Of a DNA stretch of 64,000 bases, positions 31,921 to 43,390 are shown in pieces. The position numbers were made by a program, and so were the translations under genes. Where the stretch lies: NCBI RefSeq assembly GCF_032118995.1, contig NC_092665.1, positions 4,624,001 through 4,688,000 of the forward strand, read 5' to 3'. Source of the DNA: Asterias amurensis. Its lineage: Eukaryota > Echinodermata > Asteroidea > Forcipulatida > Asteriidae. Every line of letters begins with the position of its first letter. Position 1 is the stretch's first letter. A model generated the notes under the pieces. That model had not been told where the DNA came from. It saw nothing but the letters and a program-made list of their open reading frames with translations, and ran no database searches.

Positions 31921-34379
31921 ATATGGCGTGTCAAACGTTGCGTTATTCGATAATGTACAATATATGTGCGATGTTTCTCATATATATGCGATAATTGTCA
32001 CATATGTGCGATATTCATTTGATGTATGCAATAAATGTAGTATATATGCAATAAATGTAATATATATGCAATAAATGTAATATATATGCAATAAATTGTA
32101 ATATATGTGCGATAAATTGTTATATATGTGCGATAAATTGTAATATATGTGCGATAAATTGTAATATATGTGCGATAAATTGTAATATATGTGCGATAAA
32201 TTGTAATATATGTGCAATAATTTGCAATATATGTGCGATAATTTGCAATATATATGCGATAATTTTTAATATATGTTTGATAATTTTGTAGTATATTATA
32301 TGCGATCATTTGTATGCGATGTTTTGTGACGGTATACATATGCGATAATTTAATATACATGTGCGATGTTCGTTCTTATATATGTGCGAAAACGGAATTG
32401 TGGGATATAGTATGGCTTCCTGTCCACTTGATCCCCGTATCCGTAATGTTTTAGATCGGGCCAGACTATACTCTGGACGGTATAGTATGGTTCCTATGGT
32501 TCAATGAGATTGGCGTAGGGTTTATAGTGATGGTCAGGGTACGAGACTCGAGCAGCGTATTTCCGAAATAGCCAGCCAGCCGCGTATTTGGATAATAGAA
32601 CACATACAGTACAGGGAGGTGACAAAATGTTGCATTTTGCTCAAATCTGAAGGTGAAGATCTGTTTTACTCGAACGAATTCTGCAATATTAGCATAATTT
32701 AGAATTTTTAATTGATAATAATGTCAATTTCATAGCTTCACATGATTAAAAAATAATTTATAAAAAGTGAAAAACATTAACAAAACGTCAAAAAATGACC
32801 CGCAAACAAAAAGGCAAAAATTTTTATTTTGTATTTTTTGCATTTTTTAATATGTCAAAAAACTCACTGTGAAATACAAAATCATAACTTGAAAAGAATT
32901 TATACTCTTCGTTAAAACAAAACATTTAATTTGTAATCCAGAACTTTCAAGACTAATATAGTGGGCGTATCAAATTTTGGAGCTGGGTAAATTTGGTTCA
33001 CTATCTAGTGGTTCACTATCTAGTGGTATCTAGCTCAAAATTTGATACGTTTAGTCTATCTTCCTTCAAGATTCTGAAACAAGAAAGCAACTTTTTGTCT
33101 TAACGAAGGGTTCAAATTCTTTTCAAATTGTGTTTAAGTCCACCGTCTATGTAATTGGGCGGAATGTACATTGACAATGGCGTCAGAATAACTGTGGTTA
33201 ATTAACCACTAGATAGTGAACCAAATTTATCCAGCTCCAAAATTTGATACGCCCACTATATTAGTCTTGAAAGTTCTGGATTACAAATTAAATGTTTTGT
33301 TTTAACGAAGGGTATAAATTCTTTTCAAGTTATGGTTTTGTATTTTTCACAGTGATTTTTTGACATATTAAAAAATGCAAAATATACAAAATAAAAATTT
33401 TTGCCTTTTTGTTTGCGGGTCATTTTTTGACGTTTTGTTAATGTTTTTCACTTTTTATAAATTATTTTTTTAATCATGTGAAGCTATGAAATTGACATAT
33501 TATCAATTAACATATCTAAGTTATGCTAATATTGCAGAATTCGTTCGAGTAAAACAGATCTTCACCTTCAGATTTGAGCAAAATGCAACATTTTGCCACC
33601 TCCCTGTACTGTATGTGTTCTATTATCCGAATACGCGGCTGGCTGGCTATTTCGGAAATACGCTGCTCGAGTCTCGTACCCTGACCATCACTATAAACCC
33701 TACGCCAATCTCATTGAACCATAGGAACCATACTATACCGTCCAGAGTATAGTCTGGCCCGATCTAAAACATTACGGATACGGGGATCAAGTGGACAGGA
33801 AGCCATACTATATCCCACAATTCCGTTTTCGCACATATATAAGAACGAACATCGCACATGTATATTAAATTATCGCACATGTATACCGTCACAAAACATC
33901 GCATACAAATGATCGTATATAATATACTACAAAATTATCAAACATATATTAAAAATTATCGCATATATATTGCAAATTATCGCACATATATTGCAAATTA
34001 TTGCACATATATTACAATTTATCGCACATATATTACAATTTATCGCACATATATTACAATTTATCGCACATATATTACAATTTATCGCACATATATTACA
34101 ATTTATCGCACATATATTACAATTTATCGCACATATATTACAATTTATCGCACATATATTACAATTTATTGCATATATATTACATTAATTGCATATATAT
34201 TACATTAATTGCATATATATTACATTAATTGCATATATATTACATTTATTGCATATATATTACATTTATTGCATACATCAAATGAATATCGCACATATGT
34301 GACAATTATCGCATATATATGAGAAACATCGCACATATATTGTACATTATCGAATAATGCAACGTTTGACACGCCATAT
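31921..34379. mobile_element. Giant foldback element, arms of about 1.1 kb with internal satellite
   Basis: The left arm (31921-33012) and right arm (33204-34379) are near-perfect reverse complements. Both outer ends are ATATGGCGTGTCAAACGTTG, and the flanks are GGGA on both sides (31917-31920 and 34380-34383), a possible 4-bp target duplication. Each arm contains tandem 21-bp units like TATATGTGCGATAAATTGTAA, an AT-rich block with TGACCCGCAAACAAAAAGGC, and an inner edge CACTATCTAGTGGTT. The 191-bp spacer repeats a diverged piece of the inner arm. No transposase frame is present; frames across the satellite are by-products of its period. Confidence 0.85.
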
Positions 34380-34764
34380 GGGAACGATGTTGTATTATGC
34401 TGACGTGACCAAGGTCACGAATTGCTGATGTGCACAACATGATAGGGATTTTCCATTACATGTACTGTTGAGCGCAAAAACGGTAAAGGCGCTCATTTTC
34501 ATCACATTGCTCGGTGTGTTAATTTTGATAGCACAGTCTACGTAATTGCTCGCGTAATGTGCAAATTGCAGCCTGGGGTTGCGCATTGCTGTCGGAATAG
34601 GTCACGAAGGGCTAACAAAAAAATGGTTCAAAGTGGATGCTTGTATGAAATAGGGTTCGGCTGGATCTTAACTAAACTATTTCTGAAGTGATATTGCTAA
34701 AAACCTGTAATTGAAAGTTGTTTAGTCAGGAATCATCCGTGATAAACTGAAGACTGGAATGTCA

Positions 34765-35127
34765 ATAACAACTCACTTGGCAGGTGTTACTTATATGTAT
34801 ATACTTATGCACAACATAATAAACCTGTGAACACTTGGTCGTCGAAGTTGCGAGATAAAAATAGAAAACAAAACATTTGTCACACTGAGTTGTGTGCTTT
34901 CAGATGCTTGATTTTGGTACCTTAAAATCTAATTATGAGGTCTAGATATCAAATTCGAATGTTTGTGGAAATGTACTTAGTTTCTCGAAAACTACGTCAC
35001 TTCAGAGGGAGCCGTTTCTCACAATGTTTTATACTATCAACAGCTCTCCATTGCTTGTTACCAAGTACATTTGTATGCTTACGATTATTTTAAGTAATTA
35101 CCAATAATACGGTGCTCAATGCCTTAA
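34765..35127. repeat. MITE family A just upstream of the TRIM gene
   Basis: Recognisable pieces are CAACATAATAAACCTGTGAACACTTGGTCG, TCACTTCAGAGGGAGCCG and AATTACCAATAATACGGTGC...CAATGCCTTAA. It ends about 170 bp before the start codon, so it may form part of the promoter region. Confidence 0.65.
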
Positions 35128-35297
35128 CCCGTGCTTTGAGTGGTCTGTGGCAATACACTGCGCAAATTAAATTTTAAAGCGCAAACTTGAACTTGTAAGA
35201 AATCAACATTGCGCGCCAATTTTATAAGCGCGTTTTTAACAAATTCGAACACTGTAATACTATCTTACAATATTCGTGCAATTGCAAGTTGTACAAC

Positions 35298-36560
35298 ATG
35301 TCGTCCGTAGAATTTGCTCTTTCTTCCCACGTTGCCAGTCAACTGGAATGTGTAATTTGTATGGGAAAGTTGGTTGTGCCTAAACTTCTCATATGTGGGC
35401 ATACATTTTGTCTGGGATGTCTGGACGCAATCCTGGACGACAACGAACCTAGAATCGTCTGTCCCTTGTGTCGTGATGTGACCATTGTTCCATCAGAAGG
35501 AGTAGATGGGCTGACTACGAATTTTGCTCTGCAGAGCCTTCTGGAGTCACTCAACCTGAATGCCGATGAAGTGGATGAACCAGAAGACGAGGAGAATGAG
35601 AGCACTCCGAAATCGGGCGAAGTAGAGGATGGTGAGTTGACAATGTGTGAGTTGCACAAGGAAAAAATGAAGTTTTACTGCTCCACTTGTGAGCTTCTGA
35701 TATGCCGTGACTGCACTGTGGTCGACCACCCAAGACCAGACCACAAGTGTACCAATCTTGATGAGGCATACACTTGGAGGCAGCAGATCAATCAGAAGGA
35801 GTTACAGCTCGCCAAGGGGCTGATCAAGCTCACCAAGAAGTCGAGAGGGGTCCTTCTTGCCACAGTGGAGAATCTAAATCAACGCTGCGACCAGGTGATT
35901 AACGAGATAGAGGTGTGTCGCCAGGAGGGAATGAGGATGCTCAACAACAAAGATGCCCTTATCAAGGAGTATCGGTGCAGTCTTGTAGAGCACACTCAAG
36001 ACCTACTTGACCTGACCCAACATGCTAAAGGTACCACCAAGATCGACGTTCTGGATCAATCCAAAAGTCTCGTGGAAACATTGTCATCTTATAGAGACAA
36101 AGGACATGTGATGCTCGACACCCCGAGCAAGGTGCAGTACCCTATGTTTGTCGGGGCTGAGGAGGAAGTTCAAGGCTGGCCAAGACCGAGTGGTCCCAGA
36201 AAAGGTAACGCTAAGCCAAAAAATAAGAAAAAATGTAGTCAAGAAAAAACAAGTGAAGCAGAAACTGACAGTACAAAAGGCCCAAATCTCGCTTCGGGAG
36301 GTGGTATGAAAGGCGGGAACGTACCCCAAGCCATGTACCCCTCTCTACCGCTGATGTATATGCAACAAACATCGGTGCCTGGTGGAGTATCTGGTGAGCC
36401 ACATAGAGGGGGAGGAGGAGGAGGAGGAGGAAGAGGAGGAAGAGGAGGAAAGAGTCACAGAGGAGGTCAAGGTCACAGAGGTGGGAATCAAGGTCAGGGA
36501 GGTCAAGGAAAAAAGAGAGGAGGAGGTAGAGGTGGTCGTGGGGGTCAAGCAACGTGTTAG
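35298..36560 (+). CDS. TRIM-type RING/B-box/coiled-coil protein with RGG-rich tail, single exon
   Basis: A 420-residue protein, probably an E3 ubiquitin ligase. I chose the ATG at 35298 (MSSVEFALSS); an upstream in-frame TTG at 35289 is not a likely animal start. A C3HC4 RING covers residues 18-59 (C18, C21, C33, H35, C38, C41, C55, C58). An acidic linker follows (about 90-113), then a B-box at 117-149 (C117, H120, C128, C131, C136, C139, H144, H149) and a predicted coiled coil over about 155-260. A Lys-rich stretch near 310-330 leads to a Gly/Arg tail (about 370-418) full of RGG, GHRGG and GGRGG. No NHL, SPRY or other C-terminal TRIM domain is seen. RGG tails usually bind RNA, so an RNA-linked ligase is plausible (inference). 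The intronless frame could reflect retroposition or, as for many echinoderm TRIM genes, simple structure. Confidence 0.9.
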   Translation: MSSVEFALSSHVASQLECVICMGKLVVPKLLICGHTFCLGCLDAILDDNEPRIVCPLCRDVTIVPSEGVDGLTTNFALQSLLESLNLNADEVDEPEDEENESTPKSGEVEDGELTMCELHKEKMKFYCSTCELLICRDCTVVDHPRPDHKCTNLDEAYTWRQQINQKELQLAKGLIKLTKKSRGVLLATVENLNQRCDQVINEIEVCRQEGMRMLNNKDALIKEYRCSLVEHTQDLLDLTQHAKGTTKIDVLDQSKSLVETLSSYRDKGHVMLDTPSKVQYPMFVGAEEEVQGWPRPSGPRKGNAKPKNKKKCSQEKTSEAETDSTKGPNLASGGGMKGGNVPQAMYPSLPLMYMQQTSVPGGVSGEPHRGGGGGGGGRGGRGGKSHRGGQGHRGGNQGQGGQGKKRGGGRGGRGGQATC

Positions 36561-37973
36561 CTAGCGAGCCGTGCACGCCGTGTTGGCACGGTCAGTTGGG
36601 CTGAAAACACGGGCAAAAATTTGATGCACGGCTTGGGTGAAGCCGTGCTGTTAAATGATTTTAGTGAAAATTACTGAACTTCTTTTATTATTTTGTTGTT
36701 GTTGAACAGTTTAAAAACAGCAGTGAGTAAGATTAGATTTGGCTTTACCAGATTTCCTACTTTTTGAATCAAAATTTCAACGACGCAACCATAAAACAAT
36801 CACTCGAAGTTGCCTCGAAAACCCTGACCACATTGCGACTATACAAAACACAACGCACAAAACACACATTACACAACGCACGTGCAAATTACACGTCATC
36901 GACCGTCATCAGCAGGCAGCATGAACTCAATGCACGCGTGGTATGATAGAGGCGAATTCACACGCGTTTTCGTTTCAATTATTTTAGGTACCAATCTCAT
37001 CTCCACGATCCTACAAACCATCGCGCTCTGGATTTTTCTACTATGACGTCAGAATCAGTAACTGTGTGACACGCGGTGCAGTGCACCTTTTACCGCATAC
37101 ATTCTGCAGTTGCTTTGTAGATTGGTTCCGCAGTTTTTCCCAACTCGACGGCGGCAAACATGACGATCTTTTTTCCTTCTAGAAATTCAAGGGCACATCG
37201 TTTGTTCGTTGTAGAGTTTGTTTGAAACATCGAGACTTTTTTGGATTTCAATGTTTACATCTCATGGGTGTTAATGCAGTTGACAAAACAATGTTTATTT
37301 TCCGCTCAAAAGGATCAAAAACTGGTTCATATTTCTTTTCAAATCTCAAGTCAGTTTTGCTGTAGACCTCCTAAATTTATTTTTCAATGCATGGTACGTT
37401 TTTTTTGCCCAGTGGAACTACTTAAATGGCACTGTCTTTCGTAACTGTTTGTTCTTTATTCTCCACAGACTGGAAGACTTAAACGTTATGAAACCTTAAC
37501 ACATACTAAGGAAAATATTAATTACCATGATCAGTCAGTTTAAATTAAGCAAACAATTATGGTACATGTAAATCACTCTTGGCATATTGATGGTTGCAAA
37601 TACTTGTGTGAATCGTTATTTTACATTAACTAATTAATTTGTTTAAAATAAATACAAAAACTATTATCAGCTTCTTGACCTTAGGCCTATAGTTCTGAAA
37701 TCGAATGGACAAGAATGGAAACAAAACTAACATTAGTAAATGATAACTCTTAATTTCTTCTTCAATACCTCTTCATTTTTTTTAGTCTTTAAGCAAAACT
37801 TTGTATCAAGAGTAACACATGGCAAAAAATATGTTGTTGACAGCAAACTTGTACTGCATTATTTGATCTCTTTTGAATCATTTCATGCTAAATGGGTCCA
37901 AACACAGCTCCATGGTCCAAGTAACTGCTTTGAACTGGCCTAATATTGACCCAGAAACATTTCATAAGCCCTT
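36561..37973. other. 3' flank of TRIM gene, no further features
   Basis: Just after the stop codon a GC-rich segment repeats CCGTGC/GCACGG. Further on the sequence is AT-rich with no recognisable gene. A possible poly(A) signal AATAAA is near 37648, but it is too far to assign with confidence. Confidence 0.35.
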
Positions 37974-39004
37974 TTCACACTACAGGTATTTCCCGGGAAA
38001 TTCCCGGGAAATGTTAGTCGATCTGTTCACACTACAAAAAAATTCCCGGGAAATAACATTTTCCCGGGAAATAATTAACCCAGTTAAGGGGTAGGGTTAA
38101 AGGCGTTAACCCCGGGGAAAAACGTTTTTCCCGGGAAAAGTAGCTAGTGAGAACGAAAGCGGGTCTAACTTACCCCACCTTTTGCTTCCACTGTGTTGAG
38201 ACGTCATTAATCTCGAAAGGTCACAGACGTCAAAAATAGCGCGCCAAATAATTCGCGTGGTAACAATAGCCCTTTTTTGTTTTCTCCTTCTGAAAGTGTT
38301 TACGTTTAGGTACGAAAATAAAAGTGAATAACATCTGTAATTTACAAATAAATATATGAATTAAAAAAATTGACCACGTGAATGGAATAGGAATAGAATA
38401 ACTAGAGATTGAGAGTTTGTGAACAAACTCAAGGTGTTCGGTTTCCGGGAGTAAAAGCCTGGATTAAATAACAAATATTACACCTTGCTTTGTTCTCAAG
38501 ATTTGTAATAAATGATTCAAATTACAAAAACTGTCAAAACTACATGATTACGTCATCTAGTAAAAGTGTATGTTTGGTGACGTCATCGGTAATATTTGTT
38601 TTAAACCAGACCTTTGCCAGACTTGTATGGTGTGATGGTAAAGCATCAAAGGATGTTTATTTCGACCTAAAAGACAATAAACCACGCCCTTTCAAATCAT
38701 TTCACAGTCACTTCCCGTTTAAACAGGTCAATAGGTCAACGAAAGTTCACCAACATATCCATTTCTGTCAAGTACGTAAAGCCCTTTCATATGATGTACA
38801 GATTGTCAAAATAGCTTATGTAGTTTAGGAAATATGAACTTAGGAAATATTGACTGACGACTGAAGAAAAGACTGTAAGGGGCATGTATGTTTAACCGCC
38901 TTGAACGAAGACTATTCTTCATGAAGCTTTTTCGCGCTCTATTGATAATGTTTTAAAAAAGAAGTAAAAAAAAAAAACGTGGATCAAAAATAATGATTTT
39001 TTGA

Positions 39005-40700
39005 AATAATAATTTGAATTTTTATTACTCAAGAATGGATGACGTCATCATGACCTAACTAACACATTATTCCACTCCTAATGCATATCTAACTATGTGC
39101 GAAGTTTCAAGTTCATACGAGTTTGGGAAGTGTGCTTTTGTTCGAGGACAAGGGACGAAGAGAAGAAGAAGATGAAAATCTGGATTGTTTTATTGATTTG
39201 TTTGTACTAAAGTTTTGTTTAATCCGGCAGTTTATTTTAGCAAGACCACTCCTAATTGCTTGGGCCTTATGCTTTAACCATTCTGTTTTCTTTGAATGTT
39301 TTGTATTGTAACATCCATTTCTGTGCATGGAGGTAGAAATAGATTAGTTTACGTAACGTCCTTTCCTACTAGAGAAAGTTTGAAAGGGCTTATGTTATTT
39401 CAGAGATTTTTTTTCTTCAAAATATTTAACTCAAAATAACTTGGATAGTTGTTTTATCAAATAATCAAAACCATTGATGATTATGCTAAGTTCAAGAAGT
39501 AATAGATATCGTAATACTGACGTGAATTCCGTGGGCCCAAAACGCCCTTCACCCGGGGGGAGTGGTCGATCGATGTAACGTCTCTATTCTTCTCGGTGTT
39601 TAACCAAAACATGACCAATGTTCGTCATTTTGTACTGTTGTTTTCTCACATAATTAAAAGTCCCATGAATCACTGAAGTAGGTGGCCATCTCAGCGAAAC
39701 TCCGTCTTTAATTCCACATTGACCACTAAGCCATCAGAAGGGTAACATTTGAACAATTTGACGCTGAAGATTGAAACGAAATCGTTTTCGCAGCGTTCTG
39801 CATAGCTATAGCTCTATGCATATCACGCTATGGCACAGAGTACAACAAACTTGGCAGCATGCCACCAAATACATTATGCCTAATACACTACACGTGTACG
39901 CCACAAGTGTTACGCACAACCAATGGGGAAATTTCGTAGTTCTTTATACAAGAAATTGTGAACTTTCAAACTCGATTTTGAACCAGAAGACGAGCTCAAA
40001 ATGGGATCACGTCTTCGAGGCATTTACGGAGTTTTTAACCCATCATGTAGATCAAAAGTTATGATTTTTTGAAATAATAAACTTTGAAAATTCATAACTC
40101 AAGAATTGATGACATAACTCATCGTGACATAACTCAAACGGTTTCTTCTCCTATACATATCTAACTATGTGTGAAGTTTCAACTTTATATGTGCTTGGGA
40201 AGTGTGATTTTTTTAGCGGACAATCGCCGCTAATAAGCAGAATGGGAGATCACTGGAGCGTGCTCTGCTGCACCGCTAATACACTACACGTTGTGTGTAT
40301 GCCTACGTGCAATGTTTATGCACATACCAATGGGGATTTACGTTGTTCTTTAGACGTGAATTTTGAAATTTTCAACCTCTCTTTTGAGCCGGAAGACAAC
40401 ATCAAAATGGGGTCATGTCTGTGGGGCGTTTACGGAGTTTTCAATGACGATTCCGATGATGTTTCGATTGTAAAAATCCCTCATGTAGATCAAAAGTTAT
40501 GATTTTTTTAATTTAATAAACTTTGAATATTCATAACTCAAGAATTGATGACGTCATCATGACGTATCTCACACGGTTTCTTCTCCTAATAAATATCTAA
40601 CTGTGTGTGAAGTTTCAAGTTCATACGATGTTTGGAAAGATGTTTTTGTAGGGGGACAAGGGACGTACAGAAGAAGAAGAAGAAGAAGAAGAAGAAGAAG

Positions 40701-40732
<32 letters not shown>

Positions 40733-40740
40733 TCAATAAA
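39005..40740. repeat. Three related direct repeats ending in an (AAG)n microsatellite
   Basis: A module containing CATAACTCAAGAATTGATGA, ATATCTAACTATGTG and GTGAAGTTTCAAGTTCATAC occurs at about 39020, 40080 and 40520. The last two are about 440 bp apart. The third is followed by GGGACAAGGGACGTACAG and a pure (AAG)n run at 40673-40729; the first has the same GGACAAGGGACGAAG with a shorter GAA run. It is probably a dispersed repeat nested in the Harbinger-like element. The long Ser/Leu-run frames on the minus strand are microsatellite artefacts. Confidence 0.65.
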
Positions 40741-40985
40741 AAAAAAAAAAACGAACAAAAATAAGAGGTGTTCCGGGCTGTTGGCCCGAACACCTAAATA
40801 GTTGGCGTGAACAAGCTTCCTTCTCGTACACACGTCATGTGTGTATGGTATTTCGTATTTTTACATGTACTTGGCCGTTGGTGGACTTGTGTTGTCCAGA
40901 GTCAGATTTGAGTTCATCGATCGACATTGCTGTCTACAACCTGACAGTAAATATTTTAGCTCAATTTGTTGCTCAATTTCTTACG

Positions 40986-41186
40986 ATGGGTAGAAGTGAC
41001 CGATGGAGTGATGATGACATTTTGAAACTAGTTGCATTTTTGGCCGACGATGCAGTCCAAAAACAGCTAGATGGGCATAGGCCTACAAGACACGGGAAAG
41101 TTTTCTCAAAATTGGCTGACTGCCTGCGTGGTGCTGGGTATGAACGGACCCCTGCCCATTGCAAAAAAACTGAAAACCTTGGGTAA
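40986..41186 (+). CDS. Myb/SANT-like DNA-binding protein of the Harbinger-type element (exon 1)
   Basis: The frame from ATG 40986 reads MGRSDRWSDDDILKLVAFLA, then VFSKLADCLRGAGYERTPAH and a C-K-K end. It has the regular Trp and helix pattern of the trihelix/SANT protein that PIF/Harbinger elements encode beside their transposase, where it helps nuclear import and end binding. The family normally continues ...KIKxLxxxYK. Here an A7 run at 41162-41168 shifts the frame, so the match LKTLG lies in the next frame. A second segment after a TTTTTAG acceptor (41280) reads FKSRYEAMKKMLANIG. So either the copy is broken or the intron is used differently. The transposase partner is not found. Confidence 0.6.
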   Translation: MGRSDRWSDDDILKLVAFLADDAVQKQLDGHRPTRHGKVFSKLADCLRGAGYERTPAHCKKTENLG

Positions 41187-42602
41187 AAAAGACTTTAGGT
41201 CGGTAGGATACTAGTTTTGTTTTTCAAGGCCTAAATATTTTCTATTGCATAAGTGTTCTCTTGCAAACATTTCTTTTTAGAAGAAACATACATTTAAAAG
41301 TCGTTATGAAGCCATGAAAAAAATGCTGGCCAATATAGGGTTAAAGCCTATTCAGTGTTCTTTTTTTGCACGATGGGAAAACAGCACTGTTGATGTTGGA
41401 AGGGAAGATTGCTTCGTCTGCTTTCTACTGCTATTGTCAGATTGTGCAAAATCGACCATGCGGTGTTTTTTTCTATAAAACCTTTAATTATCTTGGCCCT
41501 AACATCATGGACGTTATTATGCAATCCTTCGAAAATGCCATTCAGAAAATGTCTAGGCCTTACCCCAGGGTTGATTCCCTTAACCCTGCCCCTGAGCAGG
41601 GTGAATTTTTTCCTGGGAAAACATCATTTTCCGGGAAATTCCCGGGAGTATTTTTGTAGTGTGAACAGATCAACCAAAAGTTCCCGGGAATTTCCCGGGA
41701 AATAACTATAGTGTGAACAGGCAAAAATTGAGATGAACGCCAACACAAAACCTCTGGGTAAAACACGGCCACAAAAGTCCATTCAATTACAGTTCTCAAA
41801 AGAAAGAAAAAAATTGTCGCAGAGTAGAAAGCTCCCTTTCGCTTTTTCTAATAGCAACTTGCTCCCACCACCAGTGGCCGCTCTTCATGGTAGACCAGAT
41901 TGACCTTTGACCAATACTTCAGCAAGTGCCATGAAACCCGTCAATCGCACGACAAATTCCATCCGATTGTTATACCGCATGTCTTTAAAACACTGTCACA
42001 GCAATCGTCTTCTCCTGACAAGACGTCAGCGACGTCTTCCCCGAACTGCAAGGCTTCTTCTCCGCCGTAATCACACAATATATTATAATATATATAACAA
42101 CACGCAAATACACAATTTATGTGCAGCCATTTTGGGTCGCATGTGGCAAGGTTTTTGCAGCCGGCCGCGTGGCATTATAGGAACGGACTTCCGTCCACAA
42201 ACATTGTAACTTCCGCATGGGCTGACCTGTTTACCACATTTCCTGGGGTTTGATCGTAAGTGTGAAACGACCGTGCATATTCCTGGGAAATAGTACTCCC
42301 GGGAGTTACCAAATTGGGATAGTGAGAACGGTTGCTGGGGTGGCGGTGGGGTTAAAAACTCCCGGGATTTTCCCGGGAGTTTATTTCCCGGGAAATGGCT
42401 CTGTAGTGTGAAAAGGGCTATAGAGTTAAATAGCAGACGTCGATCACCTTTACAATATCTGTGCTTTAAAGGCTCTCATTTTCAAGTTCAAAACAATACA
42501 CAAATTAAATCAAAATAGTTTACTTATCACAGGAATAGGTACCAGAAATGCATCAAACCACCAGAGAGCACATACAGTAGCCAGAGCTTCCAGGGCCCTT
42601 AA

Positions 42603-42625
42603 GAGGGGGGGGGGGGGGGGGGGGT
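42603..42625. repeat. Poly-G run
   Basis: About 20 uninterrupted G on the plus strand after AAGAG. Length is prone to sequencing error. Confidence 0.9.
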
Positions 42626-42828
42626 GAGACAGACTTGGCGGTGCGCGCTCGTATTGTGGGCTACGCACACGTTTCTATTTTTCTAGTGATTTTAGGTTGC
42701 ACTCCCACTTTTTCAGTTTGCACTCCCACTTTCCAAATTCCTGGCTAAGACACTGCACCAAAAGAATAAAATATTTTGAAAGTGAAAATGCCAAATGTAC
42801 ATAATGCATCGCAGATAGTTTATTGATT

Positions 42829-43390
42829 AAAGTCACCTGGAAGTGGTATTTTTCAAAATAAAGCTTTTGTCACTAATATGTGTTTTGATGAGTGGAATGT
42901 GAATAAACAAACAGTTAACTAAGGTTTAAAAAAATCAGTTCTTATGTTATTTACAAATTTAAGAGTAGACCTCGACCCGAGAGGGTGCTGTTCGTGACGT
43001 CAATCGAGGCAGACTTTGCCTGTAATGCGTAGAGTAAACACAATTGCAAAGTACATGTACGGACCAAGTCGTGAGTTTGTACGTTTCAATGCCGACCAGG
43101 TGTATTGCTGCTTAATGCAGAAAAACACTTTTTTAAATGTACCAACTCGCGACTTGGACGTACATGTATTTTGCACGTGTGTTTACTATACGCATTGCAG
43201 GCAAAGTCTGCCTCGATTGAGGTCACAAAAGGGGTAGGCGGAGTCAGCCCCCCGAACAACTTTATATATTTTTTAAACATATAAATTGTGAGAAACAATT
43301 ACTAAAAAAAATTGTTTTATTGTTCGTAAGCATATACTCTTGTGTTTGAAAGGAAAAAAAAAACAAAAAAATTCCAGGTGAGTTAAAAAA
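42829..43390. repeat. Foldback relative of the THAP element
   Basis: The left part is the inverse of the right side of 28006-28777 (AAAGCTTTTGTCACTAATATGTGTTTTGATGAG, CTCGACCCGAGAGGG, GACGTCAATCGAGGCAGAC). The right part (GTCTGCCTCGATTGAGGTCA, CCCCTTTTGTGACCTC in inverse) resembles its left side. The arms GGCAGACTTTGCCTGTAATGCG / CGCATTGCAGGCAAAGTCTGCC pair. It ends TTCCAGGTGAGTTAAA against TTAAAGTCACCTGGAA. It has no THAP coding sequence, so it is a non-autonomous derivative. Confidence 0.7.

Larger units (their letters stand above)
37977..42419 (+). mobile_element. PIF/Harbinger-like DNA transposon, 4.4 kb, with other repeats inside
   Basis: The terminal inverted repeats are AGCCCTTTTCACACTACAG and CTGTAGTGTGAAAAGGGCT. 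They are flanked by ATA on both sides (37974-37976 and 42420-42422). Both ends are packed with TTCCCGGGAA palindromes (37988-38135, 41630-41705, 42280-42405). A Myb/SANT-like protein (40986-41186), typical of the second gene of PIF/Harbinger elements, lies inside. I see no DDE transposase, and the middle third holds unrelated repeats, so this copy is defective. The similar end style at 15503-15963 points to the same superfamily. Confidence 0.7.

Noticed and set aside
31960-34320. Regular short repeats resembling a CRISPR array, and long frames with repeating THITIYRTYI peptides
   Set aside because: The units are contiguous 21-bp satellite with no spacers, in a eukaryotic genome; the peptides follow from the 21-bp period being a multiple of three.
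36211-36576. Minus-strand frames with Leu/Ser runs opposite the TRIM gene
   Set aside because: They are the complement of the Gly/Arg-coding purine-rich tail.
40569-40833. Minus-strand frames with long Leu or Ser runs
   Set aside because: Produced by the (AAG)n microsatellite.
41907-42209. Arg-rich plus-strand frame in the Harbinger-like element
   Set aside because: No match to transposase or other known element protein; random frame in a GC-rich patch.
42530-42605. Possible exon after a long C-tract on the minus strand, reading GPWKLWLLYVLSGGLMHFWY
   Set aside because: The poly-C tract could serve as a splice acceptor region, but the frame does not fit the phase of the upstream candidate exon and no homology is known.
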